Positions 31,896 to 41,453 of a stretch of 64,000 nucleotides of DNA are shown one piece after another; position 1 is the first letter of the stretch; the number at the start of each line of letters is the position of its first letter. The DNA is taken from positions 1 through 64,000 of the forward strand of contig JAREWP010000087.1 of assembly GCA_029001845.1 (NCBI GenBank), in the 5' to 3' direction. The notes below the pieces were generated by a model, which was not told the origin of the DNA, did not search any database, and worked only from the letters and a program-made list of their open reading frames with translations. The DNA is from Candidatus Magnetocorallium paracelense (GTDB taxonomy: Bacteria; Nitrospirota; Thermodesulfovibrionia; Thermodesulfovibrionales; Magnetobacteriaceae). The position numbers and the translations under genes were made by a program.

Positions 31896-32996
31896 TTAAA
31901 CAGCATTAAGCTCCAAAAGGATTTCATCATCCAGATTGAAATGACACATGGAAAAACGTCTTCCCTCGGATATCGAGGATACTGTAGGGAGAATAAAACC
32001 GGGTCTGCCGGAGCCGAGTATTATGGGTGCAATATGTAAATGAATCAAATTGATGAGACCAAATTTCAAAAAATGAGAAATCGTTATACCTCCCCCTTCG
32101 ATGAAAAGCGAATTGAAACGCCTCGATTTAAGAGCTTTAAGAATAGATTCAGGACTCATAAAACTCTCATTGCCCTGATTGTCGGGATCAAAGGGGATAA
32201 TTATACGCATAATGTCAGGCGAAAGAGTTTGTTCTCTCTCTTTATCGTATCCTCCCGACAAGAGTAAAAGAGTTTTCCCTTTTCCCGACAGTTGACGCAT
32301 ATTGTAGGATTGAAAGGCTTTTCTTCCCTCTATGATAACTCGAACAGGATTATCTCCCGAAACTTCACGAACATTTAATCTGGGTTCGTCTAACTTAAAA
32401 GTATTCGCGCCGACCATAACACAGTCATGGAGAGCTCTCATTCTGTGTGCATGTTTTCTGTTGGCGCTGTTACCTATCCATTGTGAACTTCCAGATTCAG
32501 CGGCTATTTTACCGTCAAGCGTCTGAGCCAAATGGATGCTTACGAACACCTTATTCTTCTGAATTGCAAAATACTGTCTGATAAGAACAGAAACATAAAG
32601 AGAGAGAAAATTGAAAATCTCTTTTTTCAATGGTTGGTTGCTGTTTCCGATGTAATGAAAATCTACATTATCTGAGTCCGATTTTACCGAGACAATTGCA
32701 AAACCGCTGCCCGGAGGTATGGGTCTGACGTTTGCGTCAACTGAAAAGTCATTGAAATCAATCATCATGGCAGATGAAAATCCTGGAATATCCGGAAAAT
32801 TATGGATCTCGGCAAATTGCCACTCTCCACCCTTTTTAGGCGAATAAAAAAGCCAGGGATCGATCTTTTTTATCTCTCCGTTATCATGCTCCCTATTGAG
32901 ACTGCCTTTACAAATCAGACGCCTGCACTGTAAAATCGCAGGCCATACCTGCTCTGTATCATCAATATGACAAGTGTCCGTTAAATTACGTATCAT
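31896..32996 (-). CDS. RibD-type (pyrimidine/dihydrofolate) reductase with unrecognised N-terminal domain
   Basis: From ATG 32996 (GGAG five bases upstream) the product is about 366 residues. The C-terminal ~220 residues match the RibD reductase fold: VSIHLAQTLDGKIA, SQWIGNSANRKHAHRMRALHD, VMVGANTFKLDEPRLNVR and LFIEGGGITISHFL. The zinc deaminase domain of RibD is absent. The N-terminal ~140 residues (ICKGSLNREHDNG...FAIVSV) match nothing I recognise. The enzyme probably reduces a pyrimidine or pterin intermediate with NAD(P)H; pairing with the MDR gene suggests a small modified-pterin or flavin-like pathway. Confidence 0.8.
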   Translation of the reverse strand: MIRNLTDTCHIDDTEQVWPAILQCRRLICKGSLNREHDNGEIKKIDPWLFYSPKKGGEWQFAEIHNFPDIPGFSSAMMIDFNDFSVDANVRPIPPGSGFAIVSVKSDSDNVDFHYIGNSNQPLKKEIFNFLSLYVSVLIRQYFAIQKNKVFVSIHLAQTLDGKIAAESGSSQWIGNSANRKHAHRMRALHDCVMVGANTFKLDEPRLNVREVSGDNPVRVIIEGRKAFQSYNMRQLSGKGKTLLLLSGGYDKEREQTLSPDIMRIIIPFDPDNQGNESFMSPESILKALKSRRFNSLFIEGGGITISHFLKFGLINLIHLHIAPIILGSGRPGFILPTVSSISEGRRFSMCHFNLDDEILLELNAV

Positions 32997-33062
32997 TTTT
33001 ACTCCGAAAATAACCGGCATTGTGCCGGAATGAGCAGCAATATTGTTAAATATCAAATTTCA

Positions 33063-33190
33063 AAGCTCAAATGCCAAACCAATGCCAAAGCTCAAATGTC
33101 AAAATAAAGCTCGAAAGCAGGTTTTGACATTTGGTCATTTGGATTTGATTTGACATTTGAATTTTGTCATTTCTCATTTGTTTTTCATAT
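33063..33190. repeat. AAATGTCAAA-type palindromic repeat region
   Basis: Direct repeats of CAAAGCTCAAATG and an inverted partner (TTTGACATTTGGTCATTTGG, TTTGACATTTGAATTTTGTC) fill the gap between the reductase and the membrane transferase gene. No ORF is present. Confidence 0.6.
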
Positions 33191-33211
33191 ATTTTGAGAT
33201 GATTGAAAAAA

Positions 33212-34849
33212 TCACTGTTTTCTGCTCAGTGCTCTGAAAAAAATACCTGTAAAATCCTCCATTGGAACAGAGGGCTTTTCAAGGTCAGGGAACATTCCTG
33301 CAGAAAGTCCCTCTCTTATAAAAGCCCTGGTCACAGATTCGTCTCTGCTTAATATTTGAACAGGCACATCGTAGGTTTCCGTTCCTGGCAAAAGCGTAAA
33401 GGGCTGATGATCTCCAAGAATAATGAACAGGCCCGGTCTCTTTATATCGTTAATTATAAAATCGAAAATCGATTTAAGGGAATACTTTAAAGCAGTGGTA
33501 TAACCTTCCGCCGGTTCGTTTAATTTATGCCAGTCATTATCAAATTCAATAGCCGGCGTATTCTTGTACACATCAAGGAGTCTTGCGGAATCGGCTTTGT
33601 CCTCGTAAGGCGGTATGCTGTTAAAAGGGGAATGACTGCTTGTCAAAACAATATCAAAATACATTGGCCTGCCGGAGTTGTCAATCGCCTTTTCCTTTAA
33701 TACCTGTAATACATACTGATCGGGTATTAATGACCAGTTGAACCTGGGCCCGTCATAACCGAAGTCATGATACCAATAATCCTCGGAAAAAGAAAAGAAT
33801 TTTCGCTCTGTCCAAAGCTTCTCTTTGTCAGGCCCCTTATCATAGGCTTCTTCACTATCGAAATCCTTTAAAGCAGGCATAACACTGATTGTGCGGTACC
33901 CCCTTTGCGTAAAATATGCAGGTAAAGGCTTCAGATCGCTCTCTAACAGAGCGGAGAGATAAAGATCGTTATTTACTTTAAAACCTGTGATAAATGTCGT
34001 ATGAGCAAACCACGACCCCCCTGCTTTAACAGGAGATGTAAAGAAACCGGACGCCGCACTGTATCCCTTTGATCTCAACTTATCGCTCCACTGAGACAAA
34101 AAAGGGCTGAATAGTCTCAGATTGTTCGGATCATCCCACAACGCTCTGCCATAGGATTCAACGTAAAACACATACACATCACGCCCCTCAATGACTCTCA
34201 TATCCGACGGCAGGGTTAGAAGATGAAAGGAACGCTCGATTATCTCGTTGTCTATATTGTCTTTTTCAGAAACGAACTTTTTAAAATCCATAACCTGTTT
34301 CGCAAAGTCAAATATGTGGGATTTAGCTTTGTAGACATTTGCATCCGCCTCTCTGCCATGTACATGGAAAGCAAAAAAAGTGAAGTAAGCGGCGCCGGTC
34401 AAAATAAATAGAATAAACGCCACAGGAGAGTTTAATAAAATAACGCTTTTTCTTATTAAGAGATAGAGGAGAAATACAAACAAAAAGCAGACACCCGAAA
34501 ATAAAAACAATGCTGTTATCAAAATCCCGGTTGAATAAGTGTGTTCAAGAAGATCGACCAGGTTGGGAATCATAAGAGCATCATGACGCAGAATTATTTC
34601 TCGCCCGAAGAATCTGAAATAAAGAAGATTGCCTGTTTTATAAAAGAGGCAAATAAATAGAATAAAGGCGCCCGATGCAGCGATCACTCTGAACATACCT
34701 GCACCGGCAAAGCTCACAATGCCTGCAATCCCCAAGACCACGAATCCGTCGGGGCTTATATGAAGCACTGTTTCCGGTAAGGAAATGTTCAGTACAAGCA
34801 GTGTATTGACAGTCAGCAGACAAAGCAGAGGGGTCGTGTATCTTGACAT
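33212..34849 (-). CDS. Membrane-bound sulfatase-fold phosphoglycerol/phosphoethanolamine transferase (LtaS/OpgB-like)
   Basis: The 545-residue protein has five N-terminal transmembrane helices (within 1-165) and a periplasmic alkaline-phosphatase-superfamily domain: VYVFYVESYGRALWDD with the metal-site Glu, GSWFAHTTFITG holding the candidate nucleophile Thr, FDIVLTSSHSPFN, and LFIILGDHQPF with metal-site Asp-His. This matches the LTA-synthase/OpgB group that moves phosphoglycerol onto glycans or lipids. In a diderm the likely acceptors are periplasmic glucans or surface glycans. It is monocistronic in appearance. Confidence 0.85.
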   Translation of the reverse strand: MSRYTTPLLCLLTVNTLLVLNISLPETVLHISPDGFVVLGIAGIVSFAGAGMFRVIAASGAFILFICLFYKTGNLLYFRFFGREIILRHDALMIPNLVDLLEHTYSTGILITALFLFSGVCFLFVFLLYLLIRKSVILLNSPVAFILFILTGAAYFTFFAFHVHGREADANVYKAKSHIFDFAKQVMDFKKFVSEKDNIDNEIIERSFHLLTLPSDMRVIEGRDVYVFYVESYGRALWDDPNNLRLFSPFLSQWSDKLRSKGYSAASGFFTSPVKAGGSWFAHTTFITGFKVNNDLYLSALLESDLKPLPAYFTQRGYRTISVMPALKDFDSEEAYDKGPDKEKLWTERKFFSFSEDYWYHDFGYDGPRFNWSLIPDQYVLQVLKEKAIDNSGRPMYFDIVLTSSHSPFNSIPPYEDKADSARLLDVYKNTPAIEFDNDWHKLNEPAEGYTTALKYSLKSIFDFIINDIKRPGLFIILGDHQPFTLLPGTETYDVPVQILSRDESVTRAFIREGLSAGMFPDLEKPSVPMEDFTGIFFRALSRKQ

Positions 34850-34927
34850 AGAATAATTTTTATGGGGGTCGATAGCGATAAAATCAGAACTATGATTATG
34901 ATAAGGAGAAAAAAATCAAAAACTGCA

Positions 34928-35203
34928 TCACCCTTTCATTGCATCCTTTTTCTTACTCAGAGAATAAATAAAAGCAAGTATTTCCGCCACCGCTTTGTAG
35001 AGGTCCGGGGGGATTTCCTGATACAGATCCAGAGAAGAGAGGATTTCAACCAATTTTTTATCTTCCCTGATGGGAATATCGCACTCTTTCGCAATATCTA
35101 TAATCTTTTTAGCAACCTCACCTCTACCTTTGGCCACCAGTTTAGGGGCCCTGTCCTTTCCTTCATTATATTTTAACGCAGCGGCTTTAAACGATTCCTT
35201 CAT
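34928..35203 (-). CDS. FlhB C-terminal domain homologue (FlhB2/YlqH-like)
   Basis: The 91-residue protein corresponds to the cytosolic C-terminal domain of the flagellar export switch FlhB: AAALKYNEGKDRAPKLVAKG, then IAKECDIPIREDKKLVEIL and YQEIPPDLYKAVAEILAFIY. It lacks the membrane part and the NPTH autocleavage motif. It lies 2 bp after the FliK-like gene; FlhB-C and FliK proteins cooperate in substrate-specificity switching in known flagella. A full flhB is not in the window. Confidence 0.88.
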   Translation of the reverse strand: MKESFKAAALKYNEGKDRAPKLVAKGRGEVAKKIIDIAKECDIPIREDKKLVEILSSLDLYQEIPPDLYKAVAEILAFIYSLSKKKDAMKG

Positions 35204-35205
35204 GT

Positions 35206-36975
35206 CTATACCTTTACGCTCAGTCCCTTTGGCTTGGGGTTTCCGAATTTCACTTCATGCTTCAAGCCAACGGTTATACTCTTTAAAGGCAATTCAACAT
35301 CGTGAAATCTTTTTTCCAAAGCACTTCTTTCTGCACCGATCATTGTTCTGGTATCCTCCTGCTCGGCCTGAAAAGAAACATAAAACTCGCCATCATACAT
35401 AGTCGTCGAAATGCTTACCTTACCCATATCCTCAAGGTCGAGATTAATATCACAGGTGTAAGATTTTTTCCCGCTGTATTTATTTCTCCTGAATAACAGC
35501 TCTCCATCCTTTAATTCATGCCATGACAGAGGCAGGAAGGTGTATAAGACATCATTGGCCTTTGAAGTCAGTTGAAAGTACTCGATATTCTTTACAAACT
35601 TATCCACCGTCTCCAGCAGGTCCCCCTGCCTGAGACCCGACTCTTTCAGGATTTCATTCATATTGTCATTTTGTAAAATTTCTTTTATTTTTAGCAGTAA
35701 TCCTTTCTGATCTTCCCCGGCTCGATTCAGAACCTCATTTAAAACCGAAGATTTTGTAACATCACCCTTTTCAGCCTCCTTACCTAAAGAGGATATTATC
35801 GCAGACTCAATGGTCTTTTCTCCCTGAGCAGGTTTTTCTATAACGTTCTCCTGCCCCTTTATAAGAACCTCCCCCTGCGCTCCTCGTAATATCTGACTCT
35901 CTTTCATTGTTGTTTCATTTGGAACGGCTTTATCCATTGCCGGCCTTTCGGAATGAGCACTCTCCCTTGACAGCAGACTCATTAACTTTTGAAAATCCTC
36001 TCTGCCAATACTCACTTGTCTTAAATCTCCCGATCTTTCCCCTTCGTTCCATTCGACATAAATCCCCATACCCGATAAAACCGATCTTAATTGACTTGCA
36101 TTGTTGCTGCTCATATTCTGCACAGCCCCGGTCAGCGTTTCCGGTTGGCTATTGGCTGACAACGAAATACCCGATTGCTGTAAAACATTTTTCAATACTG
36201 CCACATTATCGGTTATCCCTTTACCGGCAGCGCCGGAGGAATCCATAGTCTTTAACGCACCCTCCATTCCGCTTCCCTTAACAACTTCCCCGCCCTTTAT
36301 CAAACCAGCCCCTGCTTCAGCCTGATTAGGCAAAGCAGCACTTATATTCCCCTGCAAAGTATCTTTCATGGTCAGAAGCTTCAATTTCGTCTCGAAAAGC
36401 ACGCCCGACCCTTCCACACTTTGTCGGAGAAGACGATTATTCAGATTTTCGATTCCAGGCAGGAGTTTTTCGAATGCCCTAAATTCCGGATGAGCAAATT
36501 TTACACTCTCAGGAAGTGAGTTAAATGCATTTTTTATTAATTGAAAGTCACTGCTTTTAAGTCGTGAACCTGACAACTCCGACAACATCTTCATTATTTC
36601 CCGTGGCAGATTCTCGGTTCCCAGCGGCTGATTCGTCATCATCCCCTTTGCAGTGCCGATAAATCTCATTTGTATCTCTTTGCCTGCGCCCATTATCTCA
36701 AGGAGAACCTTATCGCCTTTGCTCATGGCGATATCACTTTTCGCCCTGAAAACGAATGGCGGATGTGTTCTTTCACCGGGCGCCTTTGGATCGCCTGAAG
36801 ACTCGGCTCTGGAAGAAGGGGGAATAATGCGGAGAGTAATCATGCCTGATTCAATAATATCCATAACATCGGCCATAACAATATCACCCACCCGAAAGGC
36901 GGTCTGCTCGCTTCCGTCAGCCTTTATTAAGGGAACAAGATTATTCGGATTCGTTATTGCAAAACTTTCTATCAT
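35206..36975 (-). CDS. fliK: FliK-like flagellar hook-length control protein
   Basis: The 589-residue protein has a long low-complexity, Gln/Ser/Glu-rich middle (about 120-430) and a globular C-terminal domain (about 470-580) with FLPLSWHELKDGELLFRR, LDLEDMGKVSISTTMYDG and FVSFQAEQEDTRTMIG. This resembles the FliK C-terminal fold that contacts FlhB. The N-terminal part (ITNPNNLVPLIKADG) is not a standard FliK start, so it may be a FliK-like paralogue. The FlhB-C homologue follows directly. Confidence 0.75.
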   Translation of the reverse strand: MIESFAITNPNNLVPLIKADGSEQTAFRVGDIVMADVMDIIESGMITLRIIPPSSRAESSGDPKAPGERTHPPFVFRAKSDIAMSKGDKVLLEIMGAGKEIQMRFIGTAKGMMTNQPLGTENLPREIMKMLSELSGSRLKSSDFQLIKNAFNSLPESVKFAHPEFRAFEKLLPGIENLNNRLLRQSVEGSGVLFETKLKLLTMKDTLQGNISAALPNQAEAGAGLIKGGEVVKGSGMEGALKTMDSSGAAGKGITDNVAVLKNVLQQSGISLSANSQPETLTGAVQNMSSNNASQLRSVLSGMGIYVEWNEGERSGDLRQVSIGREDFQKLMSLLSRESAHSERPAMDKAVPNETTMKESQILRGAQGEVLIKGQENVIEKPAQGEKTIESAIISSLGKEAEKGDVTKSSVLNEVLNRAGEDQKGLLLKIKEILQNDNMNEILKESGLRQGDLLETVDKFVKNIEYFQLTSKANDVLYTFLPLSWHELKDGELLFRRNKYSGKKSYTCDINLDLEDMGKVSISTTMYDGEFYVSFQAEQEDTRTMIGAERSALEKRFHDVELPLKSITVGLKHEVKFGNPKPKGLSVKV

Positions 36976-37072
36976 AACACTCTGTTACATCGCCATTCAC
37001 CGGCTCAAAGGATCGTTGACTTTTTTTACCACAGATTTATACAAATTAGCGTCTTCGCGGACTTCATAAATA

Positions 37073-37098
37073 TAGCCGCAGGCTTCAGCCTGCGGCTA
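37073..37098. repeat. Perfect 12-bp palindrome, dispersed-repeat or terminator-like
   Basis: TAGCCGCAGGCT / AGCCTGCGGCTA form a perfect stem with a 2-base centre. On the plus strand it is followed by CATTTTTTG, but the genes around it run on the minus strand, so a terminator role is doubtful. Confidence 0.6.
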
Positions 37099-37187
37099 CA
37101 TTTTTTGCCAGTAGCCCGAAAACCCGCATAAAATAGATTAAAATTCCTGTGCATTTAAGTTAACGTTGTTTTTTTGTAAACGTCCAT

Positions 37188-37254
37188 GCCCCTCCGGGCC
37201 ACCACAAAGCATGAAAATATTAGGAAGTACGCATTCGTCTATTTTCGGGATTAA
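37188..37254 (+). repeat. Family C flanks without the hairpin core
   Basis: CCATGCCCCTCCGG-CACCACAAAGCATGAAAAT and ACGCATTCGTCTATTTTCGG match both flanks of the elements at 47905-48215, but the ~85-bp hairpin is missing between them. The remainder of 36976-37404 shows no gene or clear promoter. Confidence 0.75.
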
Positions 37255-37404
37255 GTTACCTGTTACTAACTTAACACGATAAAGGGAAATAAGTGAAGTA
37301 AATATGGAAATCCGGAATATTATGGAAGATTTTTTTGAGGTTCTGTTAGCTCTGGTTCAGTATTTGCGACTCACGGGGCACTATCGATTTGCCGGTCAGC
37401 GATT

Positions 37405-37806
37405 CTATTTCTTAGAATTATTGGGTTTGTCCAGTACTACCTGGATGCCTTTCATGATTGCAGCATTTAAAAAAATAGGCCCTCCAAAATTGGCGGCAAT
37501 TTTACCGGCTTTTACCCTGATAATCACCAATACGGCAAGATCCTCGCTCTTTTCGATTTCAAGGAATCTTTTAGTAGTAAAATCGGGCTCAATAGAGACA
37601 TTCGGATCAATAAGGGAAGGTTCGGAAACGATAAATGCAATATCAGGGTCATCGACAGCTTGAAGCCATTTGAGAGTCGTATCTTTATAGTCAAGCAGGA
37701 TATAACGAGAGAGTCCCTGAAAACCCAACAGGCCTTCCGGGAAATTTATAACCCTGTCTTCCTCGACCTCGATCATACCAAATCTTGTTGTATCGAAGCT
37801 AATCAT
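37405..37806 (-). CDS. fliW: FliW flagellar assembly factor, CsrA antagonist
   Basis: The 133-residue protein has the FliW pattern: INFPEGLLGFQGLSRYILLD near residue 18, FIVSEPSLIDPNVSIEPDF near 60, and VLVIIRVKAGKIAANFGGPI near 90. FliW binds CsrA and flagellin, coupling flagellin synthesis to export. The start overlaps the csrA stop by 8 bp, the classic csrA-fliW arrangement. Confidence 0.95.
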   Translation of the reverse strand: MISFDTTRFGMIEVEEDRVINFPEGLLGFQGLSRYILLDYKDTTLKWLQAVDDPDIAFIVSEPSLIDPNVSIEPDFTTKRFLEIEKSEDLAVLVIIRVKAGKIAANFGGPIFLNAAIMKGIQVVLDKPNNSKK

Positions 37807-38032
37807 CTTTCTTTAACGTATCCTTCAATTTTGTAAATTCATCCATAGACATGCCGGCGGATAATATATTCTCCGATTTAATCTTGTCATACAGCTCTTT
37901 CCTGTATACCCTTACACTGTTAGGCGCCTCTATACCCAGCCTGACGGAATTACCTTTAATCTCGATAATCGTAACGGTTATATTATCCCCGAGCTTAATG
38001 GCCTCTTCAGACTTCCTTGTCAATACGAGCAT
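37799..38032 (-). CDS. csrA: Carbon storage regulator (RNA-binding translational repressor)
   Basis: The 77-residue protein begins MLVLTRKSEEAIKLGDNIT and continues ITVTIIEIKGNSVRLGIEAP and YRKELYDKI, matching CsrA including the key Arg and Leu of strand 1. A GGAGGCAGG Shine-Dalgarno region precedes the start. It sits after flgL and before fliW. The C-terminal extension (IKSENILSAGM...) is longer than E. coli CsrA but common in csrA-fliW genomes. Confidence 0.97.
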   Translation of the reverse strand: MLVLTRKSEEAIKLGDNITVTIIEIKGNSVRLGIEAPNSVRVYRKELYDKIKSENILSAGMSMDEFTKLKDTLKKDD

Positions 38033-38100
38033 CCTGCCTCCTTTTTACTTTAAGATATTTCATCTGTATATATTAACAATAAAAGCACAAATATTTAAAT

Positions 38101-39114
38101 CTATCTGAGAAAATCCATTAAAGATTGTTGCATGATCTGTGCCGATGACTGTCTCAGCGCCTGAAGAGCGGTTTCCGATTTGGCGATTTCGGAAATCACA
38201 TCACTCATATCGGCGTCCTGCGTTCTGGAAAGAACCTCCTTAACACTTAAAGAAATATCCTCGTTGTTTACATTTTCTTCATGAATGAACTCAAGTCTCG
38301 CCCCGATTTCGGCCCTTGTAAAAACAACCTGATCCATGGCGTCGGTAACCGAAACGGTTAACGCCTTTATCTTGTCCACATTGTTTGTATTAAAAGCGTC
38401 TTCAAGCTGATAAAGCATCTCCATAAAATTATCGTAACTGAAATTGTCAGTCATCGTTCCTGTTGAATCGAATATCTGCACAGTAATGGAAGTGTCGGTG
38501 CCGGGAGTATATGTAGCGTAAGCGCCGTTGTCAAGTGTCACGTTCTGTACCGAATCGAGACTGTAAACAAAGGCGTCCGTTCCGGGAATATTTTCTACTA
38601 CGCCTGCGTTTCTGTTTACATCGACACTTATCGTTCCCGAATCTCCCTGAAAGGTATAGGTGTCTGACGCAGTGTTTATAAAGGCCGAAGTCGTCGTTTT
38701 AAATCCTGAAAAGATATTTCTCCCTCTAAAGGAGCTGTTGGAATAGGAAAAAATCGCATCCCTTATTACCGAGACCTCCCGTCCCACAGCCAGAAGATCC
38801 TCGGGATTTCTGGTGCCGGCCATTCCGTCTACGGCAAGTTCTCTTACACGCTGGAGATTATCCAGCACAGATGACAACACAGAATCGGAGTACTCCAAAA
38901 AAGTAGTGGCGTCGTCCATATTTCTTCTGTACTGATTGTTTCTGCTTATCTCGAGCTTATAATCCATACTCTTGGAAATGGCGACGATATCGTCGGAGGG
39001 CCTGTTCACTTTCCTGCCCGAAGCGAGCATCTCATTGGAGTCAAAGAGCTTTCCGTAATTATCCTGAAAAGTCTTTGTCATCCTGTTATATATTAAATTC
39101 GTCGCTACTCGCAT
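38101..39114 (-). CDS. flgL: Flagellar hook-filament junction protein FlgL (HAP3)
   Basis: The 337-residue protein has the flagellin-like N-terminal helix (MRVATNLIYNRMTKTFQDNY, then NRPSDDIVAISKSMDYKLEI) and C-terminal helix (LSRTQDADMSDVISEIAKSETALQALRQSSAQIMQQSL) with a variable middle. It joins the hook to the filament together with FlgK. It follows flgK with a 10-bp gap. Confidence 0.95.
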   Translation of the reverse strand: MRVATNLIYNRMTKTFQDNYGKLFDSNEMLASGRKVNRPSDDIVAISKSMDYKLEISRNNQYRRNMDDATTFLEYSDSVLSSVLDNLQRVRELAVDGMAGTRNPEDLLAVGREVSVIRDAIFSYSNSSFRGRNIFSGFKTTTSAFINTASDTYTFQGDSGTISVDVNRNAGVVENIPGTDAFVYSLDSVQNVTLDNGAYATYTPGTDTSITVQIFDSTGTMTDNFSYDNFMEMLYQLEDAFNTNNVDKIKALTVSVTDAMDQVVFTRAEIGARLEFIHEENVNNEDISLSVKEVLSRTQDADMSDVISEIAKSETALQALRQSSAQIMQQSLMDFLR

Positions 39115-39124
39115 AATTCAACCC

Positions 39125-40846
39125 CTACTGCCCGAGATTAACCAAAATATCCATTACCTCCTCAGAGGTGTTTATCATTCTGGCCGCGGCCTGATAAGAT
39201 TTTTGAAATTTAATTAAACTCATTGCCTCCTCATCGAGAGAAACACCGGATATGGAGTCTCTCTTTTGCTCCATCTCGAACAAAAGCTTCTCTTCAAATT
39301 CGAGATTATCCTTAGCCGACCTGCTGTAAGCTCCCGATTCAATTACAATATTGTCATAAAACTCCGTAAAGCTCGTTATATCCGTGGCAGTAAAGAAACC
39401 GCCCCCGGTCCCTTCATGGAGAGTCAATATCTCAAGAGCATTCCGGTTATCACCGGGGCCTCCGAATACGCCTGCACCTGAAGCCGTATCCGACCTGGCG
39501 GCTGCAATCCTTCTTGCATCGGTTATGGCCACATTAAAATCGCTTACTGCGTTTTCTATGGGTGAAATAGTAAATGTATCGCCATTGACGAGGGTGTTGC
39601 TGATTGTTACATCCAGTCCGTCAAATGTAATTGCGCCGCCCGACGAATAACTTCCCGAGTAAACAACGGAATTGGTCGTGACATCCGTAATTTGCAGCGT
39701 ATTTGTGGAGCCGGTGTAAACAGCCTCGTACTCAGTGGCCCTTATTGAGTTATATGCAAGAGGCGGCGTCACGGAAGAGGTTGCCGATGCGCTTATCGTA
39801 CCGTTCCCAAGATTATCGGTATGTGCTCTTGCAGCCGGAAGAACTACATCAAAAAAATTTCCTCCGCTGTTGCCATCGAGATCAAAGGTATTGTGTCCGT
39901 CATAACTGCTGTGCAACGTATCGTTATGGAGTCTGTTGGTCTCGAAAATAATCGTACCTGTCAGACGCCTTAAATCCAGTAACGAATCGTTAATAAGAGT
40001 ATTCTCTGCATCGATAAGACCGGAAAGCCTGCCATTGGAAATTCTGTCCGTGATATCGATATCGTCGAGACGAATCGAAAACTCGTTCTCCCTCAACTCT
40101 ACCGCTTCCATTGTATTGGCTTTATCGAAGCTTACAAGATTCCTGAATCCCACCGTAACGGTCAACATTCCCGTATCTCCCTCAAAGCTCTGAAAATCCA
40201 CCAGTTCGGCGAGATTCCTCAATTCCGCTTCTCTACTGTCTCTGAGATCATTGGCCTGTACTTTAGAATCTCCGCCCTCTACATTGGCTATCTTCTGATT
40301 TAACTGATATATGTTTTCCGCTATAGCATTGATTTTGCTGACAGTATTGGGAATCTCCTCTGAAGTGGAGGATAAGATATCTTCTAAACGTCTTTCTATT
40401 TCCTTAGTCTCTGTAGCAAGATTATTTGCTCTCTGCAGCAAAACAACCCTCTGCTCATAAGACTGGGGATTGTTGGCCACTTCCTGCCAGGAATCGTAAT
40501 ACTCGGAGAGTTTATCGCCCAATCCGAATCCCATCGGTTCGTTAAAAACTTCCTCAAGGCGGTAATAGGCATCCTCCAGCACCTCGGATTTTCCGAGATT
40601 TTGATTCTGCACCAGAATCTGGCCGTTGAGGTAACTGTCAAAACGCCTCCTTACATCGGAGACATTCACGCCTCTGCCCATTTGACCTATATGAGTCGTC
40701 ACAGGATTTGCTATCTCCAGTATGGCCTCCTGCCTGGAATAGCCCTCTGTGTTGACGTTGGCGATATTATTGGCTGTCACATCAAGGCCGCTCTGGGCCA
40801 CAGACAGGGCTGATCTGCCGATTTCAAAAAGAGCGATAGTTGACAT
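39125..40846 (-). CDS. flgK: Flagellar hook-associated protein FlgK (HAP1)
   Basis: The 573-residue protein starts with the rod/hook motif ALSVAQSGLDVTANNIANVNTEGYSRQ and ends with the family tail VSLDEEAMSLIKFQKSYQAAARMINTSEE. The middle is a beta-rich variable region. GGGAGG upstream supports the start. It is exported before filament assembly with the FlgN chaperone encoded just upstream. Confidence 0.96.
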   Translation of the reverse strand: MSTIALFEIGRSALSVAQSGLDVTANNIANVNTEGYSRQEAILEIANPVTTHIGQMGRGVNVSDVRRRFDSYLNGQILVQNQNLGKSEVLEDAYYRLEEVFNEPMGFGLGDKLSEYYDSWQEVANNPQSYEQRVVLLQRANNLATETKEIERRLEDILSSTSEEIPNTVSKINAIAENIYQLNQKIANVEGGDSKVQANDLRDSREAELRNLAELVDFQSFEGDTGMLTVTVGFRNLVSFDKANTMEAVELRENEFSIRLDDIDITDRISNGRLSGLIDAENTLINDSLLDLRRLTGTIIFETNRLHNDTLHSSYDGHNTFDLDGNSGGNFFDVVLPAARAHTDNLGNGTISASATSSVTPPLAYNSIRATEYEAVYTGSTNTLQITDVTTNSVVYSGSYSSGGAITFDGLDVTISNTLVNGDTFTISPIENAVSDFNVAITDARRIAAARSDTASGAGVFGGPGDNRNALEILTLHEGTGGGFFTATDITSFTEFYDNIVIESGAYSRSAKDNLEFEEKLLFEMEQKRDSISGVSLDEEAMSLIKFQKSYQAAARMINTSEEVMDILVNLGQ

Positions 40847-41320
40847 TTAAACCTCCCTTGCCAGGAAAACGCCTCTGCTTCCCGGGTCCTGAGCTATACC
40901 GTAACTGTTAAAAAAATTGGTATTGCTTGAGATATAGCTGAGAGAACGATCAATCAAAAGACGATTGCATTCATTCATCTCTCTGATGCTCTGAAGCATT
41001 GATTTCAGTTTTAAACGCATTTCCCTGAATTCGTCCATTCCCGTAAGTTTCCACAGCACTTCAAGAGTCAGCTCCGTGCCTTCCGTTACGGTTCCGCTTT
41101 GAGTCAATTCATTCGTGAGTTTCCGTATAAGCCTCTTTCTCTCATCTTCAAGCAGCCTTATCCTCAGCACCATTGTATCCTTCTCTTTGGAAATCGAATC
41201 AATCTCTTCAGCATTAAATTCCATAAGAGAGGTCTTCTCTCTCTGCAAAATATCCAACAGCTTGGAATAACTCTTCAACAATTCATTAAGAACATGTTTT
41301 ACTGCATCTGTACTACTCAT
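40847..41320 (-). CDS. flgN: FlgN-type flagellar export chaperone
   Basis: From ATG 41320 (preceded by GGTGGGG) the product has about 157 residues, all-helical, with LNELLKSYSKLLDILQREKTSLMEFNAEEIDSISKEKD and a later VLWKLTGMDEFREMRLKLKSML. This fits the FlgN family (chaperone for FlgK and FlgL). It ends at the flgK start. A sigma-54-like promoter is 118 bp upstream. Confidence 0.85.
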   Translation of the reverse strand: MSSTDAVKHVLNELLKSYSKLLDILQREKTSLMEFNAEEIDSISKEKDTMVLRIRLLEDERKRLIRKLTNELTQSGTVTEGTELTLEVLWKLTGMDEFREMRLKLKSMLQSIREMNECNRLLIDRSLSYISSNTNFFNSYGIAQDPGSRGVFLAREV

Positions 41321-41437
41321 GCCCCACCTGACCTTTAATTGTAAATAATAGTTTGACCGGCCTTTTGAGAAAAATTTCCGGCCCCCATGTCTCAATATCT
41401 TTAATCATTTCTGCTTTTTTCACCTTGCAAATATTTA

Positions 41438-41453
41438 TGCAATTTCAATACCA
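41438..41453 (-). promoter_or_regulatory. Candidate sigma-54 promoter for flgN-flgK-flgL-csrA-fliW
   Basis: The minus strand reads TGGTAT-TGAAA-TTGCA, matching the -24/-12 consensus TGGCAC-N5-TTGCA with exact spacing and intact GG and GC. It lies about 118 bp upstream of the flgN ATG. The rest of 41321-41726 has no other feature I can name. Confidence 0.55.

Noticed and set aside
37073-37098. Terminator for the csrA-fliW operon
   Set aside because: The T-run follows the palindrome on the plus strand, whereas the operon is on the minus strand.
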